The notes beneath the pieces are model-generated. The model made no database searches. It saw only the letters and a program-made list of their open reading frames with translations, and had not been told where the DNA came from. A stretch of DNA of 64,000 nucleotides from Symbiodinium natans (lineage: Eukaryota; Sar; Dinophyceae; Suessiales; Symbiodiniaceae): positions 62,001 to 126,000 of the forward strand of contig CAJNDS010002462.1 in assembly GCA_905221605.1 (NCBI GenBank), written 5' to 3'. Made by a program: the position numbers and the translations under genes. Position 1 is the first letter of the stretch. Each line of letters opens with the position of its first letter. Of the stretch, positions 1 through 9,487 are shown piece by piece.

Positions 1-270
1 AAAAAGAACAACATTGGCGTAGACGATCGTTGGGATTAGGTTCCAGAAGATTGCCACGGCTCCACACGGACACGGCCAAATAAGCGTGTTAGCAAGCGTC
101 TTCTCCTCCCCCATGATCAAGAAGAAAGGAATGCCTCCCGAGATTCCAGAGTGGGAGCTCGAAAGCAGCTATTGGTAGGTAATCACCTCCACATGAATGG
201 TAGGGGGAGCCATCGCGAAAGGGGCTGCGAAGCTGTGACAGTTTTTTCCCGAAAGCATGGCGAGGGTTTT

Positions 271-345
271 TCAGCGGAGGTGGTCTTCGGGAAGATTCTT
301 CGTCATCGATGATGCATGGATGGCTTTCGTGATGGATAGCGGATG
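271..345. repeat. Duplicated segment, copy 1
   Basis: A stretch with the core CAGCGGAGGTGGT, followed by a T/C-rich part and a run of GATGGATGG-like words, recurs in diverged form at about 863-960 in the same orientation. Both copies sit beside simple GATG-type repeats. The open frames here are a by-product of the repeats, so I do not call a gene. Confidence 0.5.
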
Positions 346-427
346 GATGGATGGCGTGATGGATTTCGTGGGTCCCCTCATGAACCTCATATGTTTTAAA
401 GCTCGCCGCTTCTACCCAAAAAATCGC

Positions 428-568
428 GCTGGCGCGTGGGACGCCTTCGCATGTCCGTCCGCAAGCGACAACCTTTTGCGTGTTCTTGGGGTGTCGCGAC
501 GCTGGTGCGTGGGAGGCGTTCGCATTTTGGCTTGCGAACGATTCTGCGTGTTCTTGGGGTGTCGCGAC
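428..568. repeat. 68-bp-period tandem repeat, two units
   Basis: Two adjacent units of about 68-73 bp (roughly 428-500 and 501-568) each end in the same 25-bp block containing TTCTTGGGGTGTCGCGAC (477-501 and 545-569). The left parts have diverged by substitutions. Open frames on both strands here follow from the repeat and from GC richness. Confidence 0.75.
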
Positions 569-762
569 GTTCTCGGCGTGTTGTGCTCGCCGGCGGTTTG
601 TACATCGTTTGGCTTGCATGTCATGTCACGCTCTACAGCGACTTCTACAGAAGTCGCGGCTGCCAAGGATCTCGTGCAGAATACGCATGCGCAAGGTGCT
701 GCTGTTGTGGCAGTTCGTGGTGCTTCCTTGGCGTGCAGTTCGCGACTAAATCACGTGAGAGC

Positions 763-805
763 AGGTTTAGGGTTTAGGTTTTAGAACTTAGGGTTTAGAG
801 ATGTT
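763..805. repeat. Short interstitial TTTAGGG-type telomere motif run
   Basis: Imperfect copies of TTTAGGG (GGTTTAGGGTTTAGG and variants) run through here. This is the plant-type telomere repeat, also reported in dinoflagellates. The run is short and degenerate and lies inside the window, so it is an interstitial copy and not a chromosome end. Confidence 0.65.
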
Positions 806-862
806 TAGAGTCTAATAAGGTTTACGTTTACAGCGACGTGAAGCGCACAGGCGAACATCTTC

Positions 863-960
863 CAGCGGAGGTGGTTTTCGTGAAGCTTCTTCGTTGTCGT
901 TGACGCACGGATGGATGTCGTCATGGATGTCGTGATGGATGTTGTGATGGATGACGCGTG
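863..960. repeat. Duplicated segment, copy 2, with GATG-type simple repeat
   Basis: A diverged copy of 271-345, starting CCAGCGGAGGTGGTTTTCG and running into repeated ATGGATGTCGTGATGG-like words. No gene is supported. Confidence 0.5.
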
Positions 961-1799
961 CATGGATGCCGTCTCAATCACTTAAAATAGCGATGTCTTA
1001 AGCACGGCTCAAAAATGCTTTCGCCACAACAAATCTCCAGTTGTTTATTTGATCACCTAGGTGCATTCAGCTCTGCCTAGTTACTGCCAAGGAACTGAAG
1101 GGAATGAATATGTGGAGCAGCAGCTGCTGCACAAAGACCCATGCATGGAAGCATTCGGCAGTGTTCTGGTGCATTAGCACGTGCGGAAGGCCATCCTCGT
1201 CCACTCGGAAAGTTGAGTCATCACTCATGTCACCTCAACTCAGCATACCCATCGTTCGGAAACAGTCACATCGCGGAGAGTGTGGGCGTTGGGGAAGCGG
1301 AAACTCTAGTGACTCTAGTGCAACGTAGCAGCAAACACGCGTGCATGTGCCTCCGCTCACATTTTCTGATTTTGAGCCATGCAACTGGAGTGATCTCCGT
1401 CATGATCACAAAAAGGTGTCAGTCTGTACCTTCGAAGCCAGTGATGCTAGACCGGGGAGAAACATCTGTGCCCGCGGGGAGTGATACAACTGTTCAGAAG
1501 GCCGCGTCCCGTCGCTTTGCATGTCGCTTTCGAATCCCAGCTGCCCGTTTGACGTCTTCTCCTCGAGATCGTGCGGGCAGGACGACGACGCCTCAGACCT
1601 GTTGAGGAGGCCCATGGAGTCCATGGAGTCCATGGACGTCTACATCTCTGCTAGGCTCCTGAGGAAGCTTTTGACATGCCTTACAAGCTACCAGTACTTG
1701 GTCCTTGGCGGGCTTCAAGTACGCCGGATTTATGCAAACATGTGCCAGCAGGCGTTGCTCACGATACATGCGCTTTCCCTCCTTGCTCTGAATCTGTAC
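961..1799. other. No assigned gene
   Basis: No recognisable domain. A minus-strand frame around 1500-1600 is acidic and serine-rich and could be an exon, but it has no clear splice boundaries. A tandem run of TCCATGGAG at 1613-1636 is visible. Confidence 0.3.
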
Positions 1800-1857
1800 C
1801 CTTGCAGGACTAGCGTGCGCCCCTTTGTCCCATTGTCCACGTATAAGGTGCCAATGG
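1800..1857 (-). CDS. Isolated internal exon of an unrecognised gene
   Basis: A minus-strand reading frame gives IGTLYVDNGTKGRTLVLQ. It is entered after CCCTGCAG and left at a GT donor (GGGTAC context). Exon length is 58 nt, with two bases of a split codon at each end. The peptide looks like folded protein but matches no family I recognise. The minus frame at about 2140-2440 (contains HSQRLFQTFAQLVLYHVPLE) may be an upstream exon of the same gene. No start or stop is identified. Confidence 0.35.
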
Positions 1858-2728
1858 CTGCAGGGCAAGAAACCATGAATAGATATGAATGGGCGCAGTT
1901 GCGTGCTGCCATGCGATGCTGGAGCTTAAGTCTGGCAGGTTCGAAACATTGACATGGCACAGCTTCTGGCCTCTTCCTTCTGGAATTCTGAGGCTGCAAA
2001 CCCTTCCTGCAGGAGGGGTCATGAAGGCAGTACCCCTGTGCGACGCTGAGGCATGTTTCTATGGACGCTGTGTGCGATAAAGCAGAACCACAAACTGAAC
2101 AGCCTGTCTTCACCTAAGCCTTGCAGCTTGCCCAGGCCTCGCCCCAGTCCTTACATTGCGAATTTTGAGCTGAGAAGATGTTGAAAGATTGCCCTTGCAA
2201 ATCAAGAGGCTGTTTCTTGCTGAGACGCCAGTGACACAACGCGAAGGCTGCCGCCCGCTTCCGCATGGTGGCCCCGCTGCCTTCAAGAGGGACATGATAC
2301 AATACAAGCTGAGCGAAGGTCTGAAAGAGCCGCTGGGAGTGATCTGAGAGCTCTAAAGGCTCATGACAAGCTGCGTCAATAGCAGTGTGCATTCCTACAA
2401 GGAGGAAGAATTCGAGGCAATTCGAGGTCCTCACTTGCATTGCAACTGGCTGAGTTCCCTGCTTGCCCGTAAGATACTCCACTTAACAGACTTGACACAA
2501 CCTGGGGCTCACTAGCAAACGGACCCGGACACATTCCAAGCCTCCAAGAATCCGAAGGATACCATTAGAGCTCAGGGCATTTGGACTACGAGCATGGTGC
2601 TCCCTGCTCGGGCACACAGAAAACCTGTCTGAATTGCGCGCCGTGTGTTGCAAGCATGTTAAAGCTGCTTAAGCTCCCGGGGGACCTGAGCTGGGAAGAT
2701 GTGATGCGCCACTGAAGCATTCACGAGA

Positions 2729-2812
2729 GGGGGCTTTCGATCATAAGGGACCCTAATATAGACTCCCAAATAGTAGGATCCCGTTATCATAAGGACCCCG
2801 ATAAGTACCCCT
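2729..2812 (+). repeat. 84-bp dispersed short element, copy A
   Basis: This segment carries CCCAAATAGTAGGATCCC, then AAGGACCCCGATAAGTACCCC. Similar sequence occurs at 44206-44289 (same orientation) and 35302-35390 (opposite orientation). The three share order and length, differing by substitutions and small gaps. It looks like a small non-autonomous element, possibly MITE-like, but I cannot define target-site duplications. It abuts the larger repeat that begins at 2815. Confidence 0.65.
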
Positions 2813-2814
2813 CT

Positions 2815-4402
2815 TCCGCCGAGGCCTCGGGCCGAAGGTGTTGACAACAGGCACCCCCCTCCAAATCCTCCCCCCACACCCGCCAGATGTCGGCTTTTTT
2901 TGCCTGGAAAGGGTAACGCCCATGCGGGCGACCACAATCTGAAAGCCGACGGTTCGCCAGCACCAGTTGATCTCTCCCCCTGCCCCCCCCCGCCCCCTGC
3001 CCCCCCCTGCCCCCCCCTGCCCCTGCCCCCCTGCCCCCCTGCCCCCGCTCCTGCCCCCCCCCCCCCCCCCCCCACCCCCTCCCCCTCGCCTGCCCCCACT
3101 CCCTGCCCCCGCCCCCCTGCCCCCCGGCCCCCACCCCTCCCCCCCCGTAAGATGGACACTTAAAGGCTATGCTGTACGTGCGTGCCTTGTAAACACATGC
3201 TTCACAAAGGAAACACCCGCAGAATAGATGCAACGCACCCGCAGAATAGACGCAATGCACCCTTAGCATCAGCACACTGTGTCCTGAGCGGGGGCGCGGA
3301 GGGAGGGCGCGGAGGGCGCGGAGGGCGCCGCGGAGAGCGTGGCGCAGGTTTGGGAGGGTGCGGAAGGTGACTACCCCTTTAACCAGCTACATCGCACGCT
3401 GAACCCCTTGTCGTTTCTGCGTGTCCCCCACTCCCCTGAGGTGGACGAGAGCTGCCCGGTGGGAGTTGTGCGGCATGCTGATTGGGATGACAGGTGCCCC
3501 CCGCTCCCTCCCTCCTCCCCTCCCTCCCCTTCCTCCTCCCCCGTCCCCAATCTGACCCCCGCCCCAAGTCGTAACGCCCCCGCCCCAAGTCGTAACGGAG
3601 CAATAAGTAGAAGCCTTGGCTTCACATGTTTGGTCGCTCCACGGAAATGCCTCAAATGACGTGCGCCTTTGCTCATGTGTCGGATATAGGCGGGTTTCGC
3701 TACATCTCTTGCAGACAGGGACGAAGACTTCGAGGACGAAGATGAAGAAGACTTTCCTGAAGGTGGGCCATGCATTCCGGTTCCATCAAGCTCCCCGTCC
3801 GCGCTCCCCGTCCGCGCTCCCCGTCCGCGCTCCCCCCTCTTTGTCCTCGCCCCCCAGAACCCGTCTGTCAACCGCACATCCATGCATGGTCCCCACGCCA
3901 CGCCCCTCTCCCAGAAAAATGTTCCGACCCCCCTCCCTTGACCGTGTCCGTGGCCTCCCGTCAAAATCCATTCCGTCCGACCCTCCTCCGTTGACCGTCT
4001 CCTCTTCGTGGCCGCGCAGAATAGACGTTAAACGTCCAACGCACCCTCCCCCCCCCCAAGCCCCCCCCGCTGACCCTGCCCCCCCCCCCCCCTTTGCTTG
4101 AGAGGGCCTGGCTCAACTTTATGAACCCAATCCAAGCCGAACCGTCTCAACCCTCAACCTTGAACCTTGAACCCTGAACCCTAAACCCAAAACCCCAAAA
4201 CCCTAAACCCCAAACCGTGAACCTTGAGCCCTAAGCCCTCAACCCGGAACCCTAAACCCTAAACCCTAAACCCTCAACCCTCAACCCTCAACCCTAAACC
4301 CAACCCTTATTGCTTGGGGTCCAGCGACTTGGGCGCTACGGAAGCACCATGCTCACGCGGATGAGCTGGGCCGGGCCGAGGCAGGTCGCGTAGCGTTAAA
4401 AT
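2815..4402 (+). repeat. Long copy of a poly-C/telomere-motif dispersed repeat (about 1.6 kb)
   Basis: The left edge CCGCCGAGGCCTCGGGCC, the block GGCACCCCCCTCCAAATCCT, long C tracts, AATCCAAGCCGAACCGTCT, a CCCTAAA-type array and the right edge TTATTGCTTGGGGTCCAGCG...GCGTTAAAAT are all present again, in the same order, at 57813-58478. This copy has about 0.9 kb of extra sequence in the middle (about 3160-4040). That insert holds GGAGGGCGCGGAGG-like and CTCCCCGTCCGCG-like short tandem repeats. The proline- and glycine-rich open frames on both strands are translations of low-complexity DNA, so I do not call them genes. Confidence 0.8.
4139..4306. repeat. Interstitial CCCTAAA/CCCTCAA array
   Basis: Runs of CCCTAAA alternate with CCCTGAA, CCCCAAA and CCCTCAA variants, with three tandem CCCTAAA and three CCCTCAA units near the right end. 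The array is an internal module of the dispersed repeat; the same arrangement is at about 58258-58378. Confidence 0.85.
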
Positions 4403-5464
4403 CTCGTAAACCCCCATGAAGTCCTCTCCCCTTATCTGCATCTCATGCACTTTGCCTTGCCTGTCGAGGTTGCAGAGCGACTCCTGCGGCGAAGCGCATA
4501 GGGTTTGCGGTTTAGCCGAGCTATCCTGAGCTGATGCCCAGGGGAGCCCCGCTTGAAATGGTCTGATGGCGATTCGGAGATTCGTGCTGAAGTCTTCAAC
4601 ATCCGCTTTGCTCGTAAAGGTGCCGGGACTGGCACCAGGCAGGTAACGGGCAGATATGCCCTGGCAGAACTATGCAGCTCTCGTTTCAAGTTGGACGCGC
4701 TTTGTTGTCACTTCTTTCTAGTCTGGCATCGTCGCCGCAACAAGTTTGTGTTTTTTGCCAACATTTTGCTTCTATCTGTGGCTGCTCAGTGAGCTTCCTG
4801 ACATCGAACAGCTTTGGAAATTGCATCGCACTCATTGAACTGCTTGCGATCATGAGCACCCCCTAAAAAATGATGTTTTGACCCCTGCTTGGGGAGCCCA
4901 ATGGCCGAGGGATGCCGAGGCGGGCACGCGAAGCGTCTATGCGCCGTTTACATGTATTTTGGCATGAGAAGCATAACGGCAACGTGACGTCACATGTTGC
5001 TCTGGTCTCGTGCGGAGCCTCCAACACGGGAACGATCTTGGCTTGATCAGTGCAGGTCACGTGTGCGCCAAGCCTGCCATGGACTCCGCGCAATGTTTTG
5101 CAGTGAAGGCCCGCTTTTATCTGCTGGTTCGACGCGGGTTTAGTTGGTGCTTCAGGTTCGCAGAGTTGCGCCTGTGCAAGCGTCGCACTTCCTTTCTCCC
5201 GCTTGCAGACATGGGAGCATTGAGTCAGATGGGATGGGTTGCGCCAAGCTCCCCGGAAGTTGCTTCTGCCAACAGGCTGCACTATGTACGTGCGAACGAA
5301 ATCATATCTCATGACTCTCATGTGGAACATCAAGCACCAAGAGCGCGGCAAGAAGCATGGTCCAACTATGAAAACAAGACCAAGCATTGCATAGTTTTGC
5401 ACCGAATTGGGTCTGAATTGTGCGGGCCGCTTGCTCATGCTGCAGCTGGGAATCAAGTCGTGAC
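4403..5464. other. No assigned gene
   Basis: Both strands have medium-length open frames, but none carries a recognisable motif or a clean exon boundary. Confidence 0.3.
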
Positions 5465-6612
5465 CATCTCAACTTGCTCGCGACGGTCGTTGACCTGAAC
5501 GAACTGATAGCACCTTCCAACCTTTGCCGACTCCGCCCTTGCAGAACTGGATCCAGCTGACCGGCCTCCATCACCTGCGTTCATCGTTCAGGAACGTCTG
5601 CCATCGTCGGATGCATCCGAAGTGCCCTGCGGCACAGGGCGTGTAGTGAGCCGAATCGCACAAGCGATTATGTACGTGGTAGCACTAGCACTGGCAAGCA
5701 GGTGCTTACATGCGCTCACCTGCTTCTCCGGGCTGCACGGTGAGCCAATGAATGCCGAGCGTAGATCTCCGACAGCCTTCACTTGAGACAAGTCACAGTG
5801 ATGAAGGTGAGGCTCATTGCCGAAGGCGGAAGGGCCTTCTCAGGACTCGTCGCGGGCTCGGGCCCAGTGCTTGGCCTGACTTCATGATCACTGCTCGATA
5901 CTGCCGGGTGGCCTGCGACGCACGATGACTCCAGGCCTAAATACGCAGAGCTGCGTGCGTTGCTCCTGCCATTCTGTGTCGCGCCTGGTGTCAAGACTCG
6001 GGGCGAACAGGCCCATGCACACACGTAAAATTGCGCTGACAGAGTCTCAGGGTTGGTGTCCAATGCCTGGCGAGAGCCACGGCACGCGCACGCTCAGCTC
6101 TCTCCTGTTTCAGATGCTGCCAGGAAGGGGTGTGGAACCATTAGGACCATTAAGTCTGTAGCGACAAGAAGCTTGTCCTCAGGCGATGCCGCCGATGCGA
6201 CCCATGTGTCAGGTTCAACTCCCTCCGGAACTGTGATGACCTGGCCGGTCATAGCTCTTGCATACTGCATAGAGTTGCATGCATATGCGGAAGTCCTGGT
6301 CCGCCTGGCCTGCTCGGGCTTTCGGGTGGGCCCCGAAGGCACGTGTGGGGTCTCCTTTGCCGCGGCGTCCTTGACTGGAGGGGGATTTGCCTGAGGCGAA
6401 CATCTTGCGGCACAGTGCGCGGTACGTGAAAGCACGCTGCCGTACGCTGCATTGCGTTACTGATACTGACATTCAGAAGTCGTTAAAGCATTGTTGCGGA
6501 GTGCTCTGCAACAAAAGGCTCGGGCATGCTCTGGCGAACGTTGCGAATGCTCTGAGCTCGAGTCCAGAAGTAAAGCTGCGAAGCGCTGCTCGAGATGGCG
6601 CTCGATAGCCGC
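5465..6612 (-). CDS. Unrecognised multi-exon gene, fragment of at least five candidate exons
   Basis: From 5' to 3' on the minus strand I read these exons. 6612-6490 is 41 codons, enters after TTCAG with GCG and includes AAIERHLEQRFAALLLDSSS. About 6395-6310 is Pro/Ala/Lys-rich and ends CCCGAGCAG before a GC donor. 6240 to about 6110 includes VITVPEGVEPDTWVASAAS. 5776-5720 is AVGDLRSAFIGSPCSPEKQ with a perfect GTGAGC donor. 5494-5465 is VNDRREQVEM between AG/GTC and ATG/GTCACG. All these exons except the last-but-one intron's neighbours keep whole-codon phase, which supports one transcript. No family is recognised; start and stop were not found. It may be more than one gene. Confidence 0.42.
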
Positions 6613-7436
6613 CTGAATGCAAACAAGTTTGAACTCCGACATGCAGAGTTTATGGATCCTGCTTGGCTTCTGTTGTGAGTGTTGATGTGTTCACGGGTCC
6701 ACCGGTTAGTAAGGGACACGGAGATATGCCAAGGCAAGAACAGAGCAGAATCCTGATGACCAGCATTTGATGCATGTGTTGCATGTGGCGAATTGCGCAT
6801 CTTGTGCATGCAAGAGGCCTGCTCTCGCGGATTGGGATGCTTCTTCAGGTGAACGCGCGAGTCAGCTCCTGGCCGGTGTGAACAAAGGGTAGATTGCATG
6901 TAACAGAACACTTTGGATCCCCTGCTGGCGAATGTGGGACTACAGATTTTGAGACACTTCATTTGGCAGGCACAAGCTTTATATGCGCAGATTCCATCTG
7001 TCAACCCGACCCAAGCTCGAGGAAGTCTGGTCCTGCGGCAGTGCTCATGCAGTCGCGCTGCTCCGTGCCTCAGCATTCGAGGCCCAGTCTGAGGGACGCC
7101 TTCAAGGTCGCACTTCACTCAAAACATGTCAACATCGTTCAAAACGGCCACAGGGTGCGTGCCATGCCAGGAAGTGCTTCGAAGTCGAGCTCCGCGAAAG
7201 GAGGTCTGCAGCTCGGGGGCCTTGGGGAGAGCACATAATTCAAGCACGATAGACTCCTCTTTGTGTCTACTTTGCACCCCCCTTGTGACTCTTTGTGCTG
7301 ATCATCATGCCTATCTGTGCTTCTGGATCAGAGCCGCTAGGTGCCCGTCGATGGGTGTTGTGAGGACCCGTTCCGTGCAACGCTCCGCGATGTTACCGCC
7401 CAGCAGGGCCTCGAGACATCAATATAGCCATCGTAC

Positions 7437-8990
7437 CGTAAACATCGTGAGCCCGTCCTTTGCTGTGTCAGACCAGCTTGGACGGTCAAGGCATGCATGG
7501 CATTCCAACACTCCAGCTGCCTCCTTGTACTTGCGGCGATTGCGGCGCAGCTGCTTCCTCTGCTTGAAAGATGTTTTTAAAGGGCCAGGCCAGCACAAGA
7601 CAATGAAGAGGTTCTCGCAGCTCTCGCCACAGCGGTCCTCAGAGCACGCCTCTCCTCCGCTGCCCTCATGCACTCCATGTCCTGACGCAAGGAACGCAAG
7701 AGAGTGCAAGAGAGCGCAAGGAGCAACGATGTGAACGCAAGGCTCCGCCTTCAGGGACACAGCAATCTACAAAACCTGTGTCCTCGGTGCTGAGCTGGTC
7801 CTTGGAAAGACTGCGAGGCCGGGAGAGATGCGACAGCCTGGCCGATCACGGGATGTGCTCTCTCCATGGTCAGCAGATCTCTGCGCGCATTCACGGACTC
7901 GCCTGGACTCACGGCTGTACTCTGAGCCGGTATGGGAACTGCCAGATGCGGATCTTGCCGGAGAAGCAGCCTGGCTGTCAACTGTACTGTCGCGCGGAAA
8001 TTGCAGATACGAACGCATCGTTCTGCCGCTCACAGGAACAATCTTTCAGCGATTCGACATATGAAGTAGCAGCCTAAAATTTTGATTGCTAATGCACCAA
8101 AAGGACACCCGAAGTTCAAAAATACGCCGTCATTACCTGATAAGGAACCGTTTCCACACTCACCAAACAACGCAAAACCCTAATATGGAGTGCACCGGGG
8201 TTCTGGCCACTCGAGGCGTGCCCGATCCAAAAGCGATCTTGCGCAGGGGCGAATCCAGTCGAGCCAACCTCAAGTAGACAGAAAAAGGGCACGAAGCAGT
8301 TGACATCTGATGACAGTTGTCAGTGGCGGGTTGCGAGGTCCTGACGCCATTCGATTCAAGTACTGATCGACAGCTTCCTTTGGCAGGGGTGGGCGGCGTG
8401 GAGTCTGCTCACAGCATCAAGCCACTCTGGGACCTGTGCCTGCTCTTTGGGTGGCATACCGCGTCCAGGAGTCATGGAACGTGAGAGCGAACGCCTCTGC
8501 TTTGTCGAAGTGCTGTCTTGCAAAAAGTGACCTCAGTCTCTGGCCTGGTGGGGGTGTTCTGCGGCGTCCACTCCCGTGAGGAAGAGCAGCTGCGGGAGCG
8601 AGACCTTTTGAAATGTGTCGCTTCAGGCGGCCGGTACTCAAGATCAGTCATGTGACTGCAAGCAGTGGCAACAGTTCGAACACGTCGAACATTACAGTGG
8701 CAAAGGGTGTTTTCGGAGAAATTGGTGGAGAGGCATCATGGACTGTCCTCTATCTGAGCGATGCCTGGAACGATCTTCCGTTCGCAGGTGTGGTCCTCGA
8801 GGTACCTGGTGCTCCCGAGACATGCTAAGTCTGGCATGCATCATGTAGCGGCGGTCACAGTAAATTAGCGTTGTGCTGTCGTACTGCTGCCGCGTTCGCT
8901 TCGTCGATGCTTCTCTTTCTTCGTAGGCAAATCAGAATCTCGGAAACTTCTCGCATGCTCCATCTGTTCAATCTGCCGCGTGGCCGCAGC
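7437..8990 (-). CDS. Unrecognised multi-exon gene, Arg/Lys- and Ser-rich exons
   Basis: Candidate minus-strand exons, in transcription order. About 8985-8880 includes TRQIEQMEHARSFRDSDL and is strongly charged. 8539-8440 includes LFARQHFDKAEAFALTFHDS and ends AGAGCAG before a GC donor. About 8030-7790 is Ser/Arg-rich, including YLQFPRDSTVDSQAASPA. About 7570-7437 includes SFKQRKQLRRNRRKYKEAAG and a CHAC pair, ending at TTTACG before GTACGA. The composition suggests a nucleic-acid-associated or disordered protein, but that is inference. The gene lies just downstream of the carbonic anhydrase stop codon on the same strand. Start and stop were not found. Confidence 0.4.
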
Positions 8991-9487
8991 TGCTTGCAGG
9001 AGACTACTGACGGGGCACATGTGCACACATGTCTCCTGCATGTGCATATTAATTACCACGAAAAATGCAAAAAACCTTCGAATTGTGACGCCAGCATGCA
9101 ACCTTGTGCAGTGCCGAGCTTCGCTCCGGCGCCTGGAGCCACACAGAAAAAAGCTGTGCAGCATGTAAAAATTAGTAAACAGTAAACATGTCAATGTAAA
9201 CAGTTTCTTTGAACAAAGCAAAAGATGCAGCAAACAGTTGTCTTAAATCGTGCAAGCGTGGGCCTGCAAAGCTCCACAGGTGGGAGCTTGGGAAAACTTT
9301 TCTCGTCAGCGTTAGGCGTCTGAGGCGCTTAGGCGCCCAGGAGCCTCTGCTTCGGGGAGATCATCTTGGTGTGCTCTGCAGTTTGGCCCAGAAACCTCAG
9401 AGCACAAGCCTTGACGTTGGCGTGGAGATGCTCGCCCACGGGCTAACACTGCACTGGGCCTATCTACGAATCTACGCTCGCTCACCA

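Noticed and set aside
2659-4101. Proline-, glycine- and arginine-rich open frames on both strands
   Set aside because: They translate poly-C tracts and short GC-rich tandem repeats of the dispersed element; all frames are open because of composition.
8613-8848. Plus-strand frame with a plausible peptide (VAKGVFGEIGGEASWTVLY)
   Set aside because: It has no splice borders or family match, runs against the cluster direction and lies beside a better-bounded minus exon at 8539-8440. I kept it out of the feature list.
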